This document shows, one piece after another, positions 1-8,056 of a stretch of DNA of 64,000 nt. A program made the translations under genes and the position numbers. Source of the stretch: Streptomyces sp. HUAS 15-9 (GTDB lineage: Bacteria > Actinomycetota > Actinomycetes > Streptomycetales > Streptomycetaceae); NCBI RefSeq assembly GCF_025642155.1, contig NZ_CP106798.1, positions 7,874,001 to 7,938,000 of the forward strand. The letters are read 5' to 3'. The notes beneath the pieces were generated by a model, which searched no databases, had not been told where the DNA came from, and worked only from the letters and a program-made list of their open reading frames with translations. Numbering within the stretch: the stretch's first letter is position 1; each line of letters opens with the position of its first letter.

Positions 1-447
1 CCCGAGCCGCCGGGCAACGGCGATGCTCGGCGCGTTCTCCGGGGACACCCACCACTCGACGCGGTGGATTCCGCGCTCCCTGACCGCCCAGTCGATGAGC
101 ACGCGCGCGGCGCGCGTCACCAGCCCCCTGCCCACCGCCGAGGGCTCCAGCCAGCAGCCCGCCTCGGCGATCCCCTGCCCGACGTCCAGCCGGCGCAGCA
201 CGACCGCGCCGACCAGATCGCCGTCCACCAGGATCCCGGCGATCCGCCCGGTGTCCGACGCGGCCTTCTCCGCGTACGCGCGCAGGAACGCCCGGCTCGA
301 CTCCAGGTCCTTGACGACGTCCGGCAGCCCGTTGAACCGGCCGATGAACTCCCGCCCCCGGTCCACATGGGCCAGGAACTCCCCTGCCTGACACGGCTCG
401 AGGGGGCAGAGCACGGCGCCGTCGTCGCCCAGGGAAGTCGCGTACAT
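1..447 (-). CDS. GNAT family N-acetyltransferase (3' end off the window)
   Basis: Reading leftward from the ATG at 447, the frame stays open to the window edge for 149 codons. The translation begins MYATSLGDDG and shows a RimJ/RimL-like fold: a GREFIGRF segment, a central strand IAGILVDGDLVGAVVLRRL, then WLEPSAVGRG, which fits the acetyl-CoA-binding V/G-x-x-x-x-G-x-G/A region, followed by HRVEWWVSPENAPSIAVARRLG, typical of the end of motif B in this family. Proteins of this type acetylate N-terminal or small amines with acetyl-CoA; the substrate cannot be told. It starts 2 bp after the stop of the HD-domain gene, so the two are probably co-transcribed and translationally coupled. The C-terminus is missing because the window ends. 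Confidence 0.85.
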   Translation of the reverse strand, partial: MYATSLGDDGAVLCPLEPCQAGEFLAHVDRGREFIGRFNGLPDVVKDLESSRAFLRAYAEKAASDTGRIAGILVDGDLVGAVVLRRLDVGQGIAEAGCWLEPSAVGRGLVTRAARVLIDWAVRERGIHRVEWWVSPENAPSIAVARRLG

Positions 448-449
448 CG

Positions 450-1049
450 TCACCTTCGTGTCACGGGATGGGACATCTGGTACGCCAGCCTACGGTCGGC
501 GACCTCACCGATGGCCGTGAGGACCTCGTCCAGCCGCAGGAACTCCTCCCACTCCGGCCGACCGCCGGCCCGGGAGAGCCGCGCCACGACCGAGTCCTCC
601 AGGGCGGGGACCCGCTTGTTCTTCCAGACCTTGTCCGCCAGGCTCACCAGCAGGTCCTCCACCCCGACCCCCGGGACGTCCCAGGACGCGTGCGTACCGG
701 CGAACCGGGCCAGTGACGCCTCGACCCCGTGCGCCAGCAGGAGTTCACGTCCGGCCTCCTCGTGCCGCGCGCCGGGACCGGAGAGCTCGCCGCGGCGCAG
801 GGTCTTGCCGATGTCATGGGTGGCGGCCCCGAAGAGCACCGCGTCCCGGTCGAACTCCAGTGCCGGGCAGTGTTCTTGGGCCCAGCCGGCCAGCCGTGCC
901 GCGACATCGTGCACCGCCCGGAGGTGGGCGACCAGGCGGGGCGGGGCATCAAGTCGTTGCAGCAGCGCGGCGGCCCTCGGCGGAAGCGGTCTCAGCGGCG
1001 GGTCCCGGGTTTCGTCCACGGCGATCGAGAGCACGTTCGTGAGGGTCAC
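450..1049 (-). CDS. HD domain-containing protein (predicted phosphohydrolase)
   Basis: About 199 residues. The HD signature is visible as HLRAVHDVAARLAGWAQ followed by LFGAATHDIGKTL and later H-E-E-A-G, the metal-binding His/Asp pattern of HD phosphohydrolases. A second part, LLVSLADKVWKNKRVP, matches the usual D-K helix. Such proteins hydrolyse nucleotide or other phosphate esters; the substrate is unknown. The frame stays open to 1190, but that would overlap the divergent gene at 1106, so I place the start at the GTG at 1049 (MTLTNVLS); GTGs at 1034 and 1019 are also possible, since none has a convincing ribosome-binding site. The downstream GNAT gene begins 2 bp after its stop. Confidence 0.75.
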   Translation of the reverse strand: MTLTNVLSIAVDETRDPPLRPLPPRAAALLQRLDAPPRLVAHLRAVHDVAARLAGWAQEHCPALEFDRDAVLFGAATHDIGKTLRRGELSGPGARHEEAGRELLLAHGVEASLARFAGTHASWDVPGVGVEDLLVSLADKVWKNKRVPALEDSVVARLSRAGGRPEWEEFLRLDEVLTAIGEVADRRLAYQMSHPVTRR

Positions 1050-1105
1050 CGTGCCAGAGTAGTCACCGGCGCGAGCCGGACCGTAACGGCCTACGGAGGG
1101 TATCC

Positions 1106-1780
1106 ATGCACGCGGTGCACACGGTGTTTCTCCTGGGGACGGGAGTCTTCTGGACCACCGCCTACGTGCTGCTGATCCGGACCGGATCACGGGAGCGGAC
1201 GTTCGGCATGCCCGTCGTGGCGTTCGCCACCAACATCAGCTGGGAGTTCATGTTCGCCTTCGTGCGGCCGCCGTCCGGTCTCGGACACGTCATCAACATC
1301 GTGTGGTTCTGCTTCGACGTGGCCGTCGGCTACACCGTCGTCCGCTTCGGCCGGGCCGAGTTCCCCTACCTGCCCGACCGGTTGTTCCTGCCCGCGCTGG
1401 CCGCACTGCTGCTCCTTGCCTATCCGGGCATGAACTACGTCTCCGAGGAGTTCGACGCGGGCGACGGCGTCCTCACCGCGTTCGGCAGCAACCTGGCGAT
1501 GTCCGGGATGTTCCTGGCGATGCTGGCCGCGCGCCGTGGGACGCGCGGCCAGTCCGTGGGCATCGCGCTGGCCAAACTCCTGGGCACCGCCTGCGCCTCC
1601 CTGACGATGCTCAGCGACCCCGACGGGGACCCGCGCTACGACAACGCCCTGATGTACTACCTCTACATCGGCTGCCTCGTCGTCGACCTCGCCTACGTGT
1701 ACGCGGTGTTCGCCGTACGCCGTGCCGAAGGCGCCGCCGTTCCCGGCGAGTTGGCCGCGCAGAGTGCCGTCCAGGGCTGA
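1106..1780 (+). CDS. Small seven-helix-type membrane protein resembling Pyr4/PaxB-family terpene cyclases
   Basis: 224 residues, nearly all hydrophobic helices with short loops. The stretch ATNISWEFMFAF (residues 41-52) holds an acidic residue, E47, inside a helix, and the last helix, YYLYIGCLVVDLAYVYAVF, holds D194. Length, topology and the pair of buried acids resemble the membrane-bound meroterpenoid cyclases (fungal Pyr4/PaxB and bacterial drimentine-type cyclases), where a Glu near the second helix and an Asp in the last helix are essential. This resemblance is from memory of the family, not a search. No prenyltransferase or indole gene lies next to it, so the substrate is open; it could instead be a plain integral membrane protein. 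It is divergent from the HD gene. Confidence 0.6.
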   Translation: MHAVHTVFLLGTGVFWTTAYVLLIRTGSRERTFGMPVVAFATNISWEFMFAFVRPPSGLGHVINIVWFCFDVAVGYTVVRFGRAEFPYLPDRLFLPALAALLLLAYPGMNYVSEEFDAGDGVLTAFGSNLAMSGMFLAMLAARRGTRGQSVGIALAKLLGTACASLTMLSDPDGDPRYDNALMYYLYIGCLVVDLAYVYAVFAVRRAEGAAVPGELAAQSAVQG

Positions 1781-1787
1781 CGCGCCC

Positions 1788-3662
1788 TCACACCTTCTCC
1801 AGCCGCCACTGCTGCGAGGCCGCGTCACCGGCCGTCCGCTGCACCACCGCCGCGCCGTTGGCGGTGCCGTCGACGTCCAGGGCCTTGCCGCTGTTGCGGT
1901 TGACGAGGCGCTGGTAGCCGCCGCCCATCGCCTGGAGCGTCCACTGCTGGGTGGCGCTGCCGTTGTGCGCCCACTGGTTCAGCGCCGTGCCGTCCGCGGT
2001 GGAGGAGCGCGGCACCTCCAGCACCTTGCCGCTGTTGAGGCTGGTCAGCTTGGTGAGGCCGCCCGAAGTGGTGGCGATCCAGCTCTGGTCGGCGCCGGAG
2101 TGCGGGGTCCACGCGATCACCGCGCCACCGTCCGCCGTCGATGCCCCGCTCACGTCCACGGCCCGCCCGGTCGCCCGGTTGACCAGCCGGAAGGTGCCGC
2201 TCGGCGCGGGCGCGGCGACCCGGTTGGCACCGCGCAGCACATTGCCCTCGGTGGTCAGGTAGTTGGCGGTGTAGTCGAAGCGCGGCGCACCGGACCACAG
2301 CAGATAGAAGTACTTCATGTTCTCCGAGAACCAGTACGCCGGTGTCAGATCCCCCTTGGTCGTCGGGGTCGTCGTCATGTCCGACACGATCGAGTAGCCG
2401 TTCGTGACCTTGCAGTGGCTCTTCTGCGCGCTCCAGAGCCACTTGGCGCGGTCCCGGTAGACCTCCTTGCCGGTCAGCAGCCACAGGAACAGCGCGGAGT
2501 CCACGTACTCGGGGCGCAGCTGGTACTGCGTGCTGGTCGCCGAGAGCGTCGCGTAGTCGATCTTCTCCGGCGGCAGCCGGAACGATTCCAGCGCCGCCGC
2601 CCACGAGGAGTGGTAGGACTCGCCCTCGTTCAGGTTGCCGCCCTGGGCGAGCAACCCGGCGTAGAACGCGCTGAGTTCGGACTGTCTCCGGTTGACCAGC
2701 GCCCCGCTGTTCATGTTCACGGACCTGAACCACAGCCGCCCGTCGTAGGTCTCCCCGAGCCGTTGCAGGACGGCCGAGGTAAGGGTCTCGTACCAGCCGC
2801 GGATCTCGGTGTCGCCGAAGAACTGATAGGCGTCCCACAGATACTCGAAGTAGGAGTCCACGGGCGGGTCCACCCGGGCGGTGGCGTCGGTCCAGGCGCC
2901 GGTGTCGACGTCGAGCGTCGTCCCGACCAGGTTCAGCGAGGAGCGCCGGTCGTACGGGGCCTTCAGGGCGTTCTTGGCCGCGTCGAAGTATCTCGGGTCG
3001 CCGGTCAGCCGGGACAGCCAGCCCAGTTCGGTGATGTTGCTGCCGAGCTCGGCGAGCGGCACCTGGCTGCCGCTGACCGCGCCCGTGCGCAGATTGACGT
3101 ACCGGTACGGCGCCCCGGTCGGCGACGATGTGAAGGCCGGCAGCAGCCGGTCGGCCAGATCGCGGGCCTTGGTCAGCAGGAGCGCGTTGCCGGTGCAGTG
3201 GTAGCCGGAGAGGAGACCGCCGACCAGTCGGATGATCGTCTCGAAGACCTGCACACTCGCGTTGCGGTCGAAGTCCAGGTTCCCGCTGATCCAGGAGACG
3301 GCCGTGTCGAGTTCGCCGTCCAGCTCCATCAGATAGAGCGTGTCCAGCGACTCCACGACGGTCAGCCCCAGCGGCACCCCGCTGATGAAGAACTCGGAGC
3401 CGGTGCCGGACACCGGGCGCAGCTCGTCGTGGCCCCAGGTCAGCCGCCGGTAGGCGGTCCAGGAGGTGAGGAACTCCTGGCGCACGTCCTCGGCGAGGTC
3501 GGGGTCGGCCGGTCCGGGCGCGGACGCTGCGGATGCCGCTGCGGGTCCGCCCAGCGCGGTGAGCGCGGCCGCGGCCCCGGCTGCCGTGCGCAGCAGGGAG
3601 CGGCGCGTGAGCCGGGCGCCCGGCGGTCCGACCGGGAAACTGCTGGTGGGGGGTGTTGTCAT
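1788..3662 (-). CDS. Secreted glycoside hydrolase family 47 (alpha-mannosidase-like) protein with C-terminal ricin-type lectin domain
   Basis: 624 residues from the ATG at 3662, which has a GGAGG 9 nt upstream. The N-terminus has a twin-arginine signal (ARLTRRSLLRTAAGAAAAL) ending near an A-rich cleavage site around residue 45. Residues ~50-480 look like the (alpha/alpha)7 barrel of GH47: VESLDTLYLMELDGELD, GGLLSGYHCTGNALLLTKA, NITELGWLSRLTGDPRY and VDSYFEYLWDAYQFFGD are the recognisable family segments. Residues ~490-624 form a ricin B/CBM13-type trefoil with three Q-x-W motifs (DQSWI, TQQWT, SQQWR). Bacterial GH47 enzymes trim alpha-1,2-mannose; here export and a lectin suggest attack on extracellular mannan or glycoprotein. 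A LacI-type palindrome lies 24 bp upstream of the start. Confidence 0.88.
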   Translation of the reverse strand: MTTPPTSSFPVGPPGARLTRRSLLRTAAGAAAALTALGGPAAASAASAPGPADPDLAEDVRQEFLTSWTAYRRLTWGHDELRPVSGTGSEFFISGVPLGLTVVESLDTLYLMELDGELDTAVSWISGNLDFDRNASVQVFETIIRLVGGLLSGYHCTGNALLLTKARDLADRLLPAFTSSPTGAPYRYVNLRTGAVSGSQVPLAELGSNITELGWLSRLTGDPRYFDAAKNALKAPYDRRSSLNLVGTTLDVDTGAWTDATARVDPPVDSYFEYLWDAYQFFGDTEIRGWYETLTSAVLQRLGETYDGRLWFRSVNMNSGALVNRRQSELSAFYAGLLAQGGNLNEGESYHSSWAAALESFRLPPEKIDYATLSATSTQYQLRPEYVDSALFLWLLTGKEVYRDRAKWLWSAQKSHCKVTNGYSIVSDMTTTPTTKGDLTPAYWFSENMKYFYLLWSGAPRFDYTANYLTTEGNVLRGANRVAAPAPSGTFRLVNRATGRAVDVSGASTADGGAVIAWTPHSGADQSWIATTSGGLTKLTSLNSGKVLEVPRSSTADGTALNQWAHNGSATQQWTLQAMGGGYQRLVNRNSGKALDVDGTANGAAVVQRTAGDAASQQWRLEKV

Positions 3663-3685
3663 GAGGGGCCTCCGTCCAGGGCGTT

Positions 3686-3697
3686 GACAACGTTGTC
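3686..3697. promoter_or_regulatory. Perfect 12-bp palindrome, likely LacI-family operator for the GH47 gene
   Basis: GACAACGTTGTC is a perfect palindrome with a central CG, the usual form of LacI/GalR-family operators in actinobacteria. It sits 24 bp upstream of the GH47 start codon. No LacI gene is adjacent, so the cognate regulator would be elsewhere. The rest of the 400-bp gap to the cupin gene (to 4063) holds GC-rich sequence with no gene I can support. Confidence 0.55.
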
Positions 3698-4063
3698 TCG
3701 GCATGGTTCCTGGCTCAGCATGCGGGGATGGCACGGGATTTTCGGTGAACGGACCGTGCGTCGCGGGGAGTCGGGCGTACGTGCGCGGGTCGGCCGAACG
3801 GGGGGAGCGGAGCGCGGACGGCCGAGTCTGGGGTGAATTGCATGAGCATGTCAATCCTGCGCGCGAGTCGAGCGCGAGTCGATTTCGACGCCCCAGGAGC
3901 CCCGCCGGACTCCGCCGTTCCCCGAATGGCGGCGCCCAGTTGACGGGCAGACGATGGAGTGGTGGGGCACGGCCGCCGTCCGAGCGCCCGGTGCCGCCCG
4001 GGGCCGCCGGGAGACGGAGACCGGCCCCGGCCGTGGTGAGCGGCCGGAAGGGAGGACACCGTC

Positions 4064-4429
4064 ATGTTGGAAGTGAAGACGGTCGACAAGCCTGACGAGC
4101 GGCGCGACTTCCCCCGCGGCCACCTCGAAGCGGTCCATCTGACCGGACTCGACTTCGCCGTGGCCACGTTCGAGCCGGGCTGGCGCTGGTCGGAGTCCGT
4201 GGGCCCGGTCGTGGGCACCGAGACCTGCCAGATCCACCACAACGGCTATGTGGTCCGAGGGCGGATGCATCTGCGCATGGACGACGGCGGCGAGGGCGAG
4301 GTCGGCCCCGGCGACGTCTTCGTGTGCCCGCCCGGCCACGACGCCTGGGTCGTGGGCGACGAACAGTGCGTGGTGTACGACTTCGCGGGGGCCATGGCAC
4401 AGGACTACGCGAAGGCTCCGGGGACCTGA
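4064..4429 (+). CDS. Cupin domain-containing protein
   Basis: 121 residues. Single-domain cupin: FEPGWRWSESVGPVVGTETCQIHHNGYVVRGRMHLRM carries the first cupin box region, and GGEGEVGPGDVFVCPPGHDAWVVGDEQCVVYDF the second (PGD...PxGHD). It probably binds one metal ion; the ligand or reaction is unknown. A GGGAGG stands about 9 nt before the ATG. It stands alone, flanked by the divergent GH47 gene and a hairpin terminator downstream. Confidence 0.85.
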   Translation: MLEVKTVDKPDERRDFPRGHLEAVHLTGLDFAVATFEPGWRWSESVGPVVGTETCQIHHNGYVVRGRMHLRMDDGGEGEVGPGDVFVCPPGHDAWVVGDEQCVVYDFAGAMAQDYAKAPGT

Positions 4430-4441
4430 GCGGATCCCGAT

Positions 4442-4474
4442 GTGCCCCGCGGTGCGTGTGGCTCCGCGGGGCAC
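4442..4474. terminator. Bidirectional hairpin terminator
   Basis: Perfect 11-bp arms GTGCCCCGCGG and CCGCGGGGCAC around an 11-nt loop, between the convergent cupin and oxidoreductase genes. There is no clear T-tract, as usual in Streptomyces. Confidence 0.7.
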
Positions 4475-4496
4475 CGGCATGAACGGGCCGGCCCGG

Positions 4497-5468
4497 TCAC
4501 ACCGTGACGACGACCTTCCCCCGGGCGTGCACGTCCTCCAGGTACCGGATGGCCTCGGGCGCCTCGGCGAGCGCGTACGTCCGGTCGATCACCGGGGCCA
4601 GCTTCCCGGAGTCGGCCAGCTCCCGCAGCTTCGCCAGCACCGCCTTGCTGGGCGCCGGGCCGATGAGCGGGCGCAGCCGCTGGCGTACGAAGGGGGAGAG
4701 GACGAGCCCCTTGAGGATGAGGACGGGCGCCCCGAGGACCTGCCCCGGGCTGCCCCCGCTGCCGAGGACCAGCGTCCCGGTGGGTGTCAGGGCGCGCCGG
4801 AGGCCGGAGATGCCGTGGCTCGCCGCGAGGTCGAGGATCACGTCGTACCGTCGCCCGCCGCGTGTGAAGTCCTCGCGCGTGTAGTCGACGACGTGGTCCG
4901 CGCCCAGTGAGCGGACCAGTTCGACGTTGCGTGTGCTGCACACGCCGGTCACCTCGGCGCCGAGTGACTTGGCGATCTGCACGGCGAACGTGCCGACCCC
5001 GCCGGAGGCCCCGTTGACCAGCACATGGTGGCCCGGCCGCACCCCCGCCACGTCACGCAGTCCGCGCAGGGCGGTGTTCCCGGCCAGCGGCAGGGCCGCC
5101 GCCTGCTCGAAGGTGAGGGCGGCGGGCTTGCGCTCCACCCAGGCGTCCGGGACGCACACATACTCCGCGAAGGTGCCGTCGACCTCGCCGAACACCTCGT
5201 CGCCGGGCCGGAGACCCGCCACGTTCCGGCCGACCGCCTCCACCTCGCCCGCGAAGTCGCGGCCCCGGATCCGGGCGCGGGGCGCGCGGGGCCCCAGCGC
5301 CAGCCGGGCCACGTACGGGTCACCGCGCATCAGGTGCCAGTCGTACGCGTTCAGCCCGGCGGCCCGCACCCGCACCAGCACCTCGTCGTCACCGGGCACG
5401 GGCCTTTCCACGTCCCTGAGCTCCAGCACGTCCGGTGAGCCGTACCGGTCCTGGACGACTGCCTTCAT
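4497..5468 (-). CDS. NAD(P)-dependent alcohol dehydrogenase / quinone oxidoreductase-like protein (MDR family)
   Basis: 323 residues. Medium-chain reductase: the catalytic-domain opening MKAVVQDRYGSPDVLELRDV, VRVRAAGLNAYDWHLMRGDP, and the Rossmann motif VLVNGASGGVGTFAVQIAK (near residue 155), followed by LGADHVVDYTREDF and the C-terminal GKVVVTV. The structural-zinc Cys cluster is absent, so it belongs with zinc-free quinone-reductase-like members that reduce enones or quinones with NADPH. The start is the ATG at 5468. The 190-bp gap to the next leftward gene (5469-5659) shows no gene. Confidence 0.87.
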   Translation of the reverse strand: MKAVVQDRYGSPDVLELRDVERPVPGDDEVLVRVRAAGLNAYDWHLMRGDPYVARLALGPRAPRARIRGRDFAGEVEAVGRNVAGLRPGDEVFGEVDGTFAEYVCVPDAWVERKPAALTFEQAAALPLAGNTALRGLRDVAGVRPGHHVLVNGASGGVGTFAVQIAKSLGAEVTGVCSTRNVELVRSLGADHVVDYTREDFTRGGRRYDVILDLAASHGISGLRRALTPTGTLVLGSGGSPGQVLGAPVLILKGLVLSPFVRQRLRPLIGPAPSKAVLAKLRELADSGKLAPVIDRTYALAEAPEAIRYLEDVHARGKVVVTV

Positions 5469-5659
5469 GTCATCGCCCCCTTGCCACGTACTGGCAGGTT
5501 AGGGGCAGGCCCGCCGACAGGGCATCGGGGAAGTGCCGTAGTTCCGGGGAAGGAGGAGCGCGGGTGCGTGTAAGGGGCCGGGTGCCGTCGAGGCTCGTCT
5601 GTCGATGCGGGCGGCGAGCCGCAGCGTCGGTGAGTGTCGCGTGCCGGGGTCGGGTGCCG

Positions 5660-6634
5660 TCAGGCCTCGTGGGTGACGATCCCTTCTTCGGCGTACGCGA
5701 CGGCCTTCGCGTGTCCGAACAGGCCGGGTAGTCCGCCGGTGTGGATGAACACGGTCCGTTCGCCGGGCCGGATGTCGCCGTCCTGGACGGCGGCGGTCAG
5801 CCCGGCCAGGGCGCGGCTCGTGTAGATGGGGTCGAGGACGAGTCCCTCGGTGCGGGCGGCGAGCCGGAGTGCCTCGGCCGCGGGGGCGGTGAGCGTCGCG
5901 TAGCCGTCGCCCACCTGGTCGCGGCGCACCCGCAGTCGGTCCGGGGTGACCGCCTGCGTGGTGAGCGGCGCCGCGAACTTGGCGACGGCGGCGGCCGGGT
6001 CGGGCAGCGCGCCCACGTCGACCCCGAGCACCGCCTCCGTCCCGAGCGAGGCGACGAGTCCTGCCATGGTGCCGCCGGATCCGAGCGCGACGACCACGGT
6101 CCGCGGGTCCGGGACCTGCCGGCGCAGCTCCTCGCCGCACCGCACATAGCCGCGCGCCCCCAGCGCGCTGGACCCGCCGAACGGGACGAGCGCGGGCCGG
6201 GAGCCGTTCTTCCGCAGCCGTTCGCACACCTCGTCCGCCAGCGCGTCCAGGCCCGCCCGGTCGACCTCGCCCGCCCAGACCAGCCGTGCCCCGAACAACC
6301 CGTCGAGCGCGAGGTTCCCGGAGCGCGACACGCCCGGCGAGCCGCGCAGCACCAGGACGACGTCCAGGCCCAGCCGGGCGCCCGCGGCCGCCGTCAGCCG
6401 GGCGTGGTTGCTCTGCGGCGCGCCGGTGGTCACCAGTGTGTCGGCCCCTTCCGCGAGCGCCGCGCCCAGCGTCCACTCCAGCTTGCGGATCTTGTTGCCG
6501 CCACCGCCGAGACCGGTCAGGTCGTCCCGCTTGATCCACAGGTCGTCCGGGCCGAGCCCGAGCGCGGCGGCCAGCCGGGGCGCCGGTTCCACGGGAGTGG
6601 GGAAGGTGCCGAGTTCCACGGGCGGGTGGGTCAT
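5660..6634 (-). CDS. PLP-dependent D-cysteine desulfhydrase / ACC deaminase family protein
   Basis: 324 residues from the ATG at 6634, chosen because GAGGA lies 8 nt upstream; the GTG at 6679 has no ribosome-binding site. Fold type II PLP enzyme: LWIKRDDLTGLGGGGNKIRKLEW contains the PLP lysine (K48) in GGNKxRK, QSNHARLTAAAGARLGLD is the next family block, and the glycine loop for phosphate is VVVALGSGGTMAGLV. This family deaminates D-cysteine or 1-aminocyclopropane-1-carboxylate to alpha-keto acid and ammonia; the two activities cannot be separated from sequence by eye. It is not obviously in an operon: its start and the next leftward-coding gene, upstream at 6698, are 63 bp apart. Confidence 0.87.
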   Translation of the reverse strand: MTHPPVELGTFPTPVEPAPRLAAALGLGPDDLWIKRDDLTGLGGGGNKIRKLEWTLGAALAEGADTLVTTGAPQSNHARLTAAAGARLGLDVVLVLRGSPGVSRSGNLALDGLFGARLVWAGEVDRAGLDALADEVCERLRKNGSRPALVPFGGSSALGARGYVRCGEELRRQVPDPRTVVVALGSGGTMAGLVASLGTEAVLGVDVGALPDPAAAVAKFAAPLTTQAVTPDRLRVRRDQVGDGYATLTAPAAEALRLAARTEGLVLDPIYTSRALAGLTAAVQDGDIRPGERTVFIHTGGLPGLFGHAKAVAYAEEGIVTHEA

Positions 6635-6697
6635 GTCGTACGTCCTCGTCTGCGGGCGGATGTGCCGCAAGTCGACCACACATCGGCCCCGGCCGCC

Positions 6698-8056
6698 TCA
6701 CACCGGCAGCAGCCTCGTGACCAGCCCGCCGAGTTGCCGCGCCGTGCGGCACTCGTGCATCTCCACCAGTTCCGCGTAGGCGGGCGCGGCGGAGTCGCCG
6801 GTGCCCCATTGGGAGCGCTGCTCGGGGTTCAACCAGTAGACACGGCAAGCCCGTTCGGCGATCCGGCGGACCGCGGGCAGATTCGGGTCGCTCATGTTCG
6901 TACGGGCGTCACCGAGGACGAACACCGTCGTGCGCGGGCCGACCGCGTCGCCGTAGCGCTCCGCGAACTCGCCCAGGGCCACGCCGTAGTCGCTGCTGCC
7001 GTGCCAGCCGGTGAGCGTCGCCTCCGCGCGGATGCGGGCGCTCAGGCCCTCGGGGTCGGCCCTGCCGTGGTCGAGGAGGCCGGTCACCTCGTCGATCCGG
7101 TTGACGAAGGCGAACACCCGCACCTTGCTGAACTGGTCGTGCAGCGCCTGCACCAGCAGCATCGTGAAGTCGGAGAAGCCCGACACCGAGCCCGACACAT
7201 CGCACAGCAGGACCAGTTCGGGCCGCACCGGACGGCGCCTGCGCAGCACCGGCCGCATCGGCACACCGCCCGTCGACAGCGACCCGCGCAGGGTGCGGCG
7301 CAGATCGATGGTGCCGCGCGCGGCCCGGCGGCGCCGCGCGGCAAGGCGGGTGGCCAGTTTGCGGGCGAGCGGCTGAACGGTCCTGCGCAGTTCGGCCAGT
7401 TGGTCCCGACCGGCGAACAGGAAGTCCACCCGGTCGGCGGTCGGGCGCACCGCCCGCCGGGCGATCATGTCCCGGTCGCGCCGCTCGGCGACCCGCCGCC
7501 GCGCCTCGGCCGCGACCATCCCACGGAACGCCTCGATACGGCGCCGGATCTCGTCGTCGAGCAGCCGGTCGGCGAAGCCCGCGCCCCCGTCCCGCTGCCG
7601 GACGTCCATCCGCACCCGGGCCAGCAGCGTCTGGGGGCGGAGCCGGTCGAGGGTCTGGTACGACGACCAGCCGTCCGACTCCGGTGAACTCCCGTATCCG
7701 CCCAGCCCGTCGACGGCCTCCGCCGCCAGCCGCGCCATCATGTCCCGGTCGTCCGCCGCCAGCGCCTTAGCGAGCCGGTCGCGCAGCTCCTCCCGGTCCG
7801 TGGACCGTGTGCCGGGCGCGCCGACGCGCCGCGGGAAGTAGAGGTCGAAGACCGGGTCGAACACGGCCCGCTGGCCCGTCCCGTGCAGCAGCGTCGCCGC
7901 CAGGCCCTCCCGCAGCAGCTCCCGGTCGGCGAACCCGAGCGCCTCCACCGCGCGGGCCGCGTCCACGCTCTCCCCGGTGCCGACCCGCACGCCGTGCGCG
8001 CGCAACGCCCCGACCAGGCCCGTCAGCCGCTCGGTGACGCCGCCGGGGGTGCTCAC
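6698..8056 (-). CDS. VWA domain-containing CoxE-like protein
   Basis: 452 residues, GTG start at 8056 overlapping the MoxR stop by 4 bp (GTGA). The C-terminal third is a von Willebrand A domain of the CoxE type: PELVLLCDVSGSVSGFSDFTMLLVQALHDQF carries the MIDAS D-x-S-x-S, and VFVLGDARTNMSDPN is the later MIDAS Asp region. The N-terminal half is Arg-rich and helical with FDLYFPRRVGAP, as in other members. MoxR/VWA pairs act together as chaperone-like machines for metalloenzyme maturation or complex assembly. No CO dehydrogenase or other client gene is adjacent, so the client is unknown. Confidence 0.88.
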   Translation of the reverse strand: MSTPGGVTERLTGLVGALRAHGVRVGTGESVDAARAVEALGFADRELLREGLAATLLHGTGQRAVFDPVFDLYFPRRVGAPGTRSTDREELRDRLAKALAADDRDMMARLAAEAVDGLGGYGSSPESDGWSSYQTLDRLRPQTLLARVRMDVRQRDGGAGFADRLLDDEIRRRIEAFRGMVAAEARRRVAERRDRDMIARRAVRPTADRVDFLFAGRDQLAELRRTVQPLARKLATRLAARRRRAARGTIDLRRTLRGSLSTGGVPMRPVLRRRRPVRPELVLLCDVSGSVSGFSDFTMLLVQALHDQFSKVRVFAFVNRIDEVTGLLDHGRADPEGLSARIRAEATLTGWHGSSDYGVALGEFAERYGDAVGPRTTVFVLGDARTNMSDPNLPAVRRIAERACRVYWLNPEQRSQWGTGDSAAPAYAELVEMHECRTARQLGGLVTRLLPV

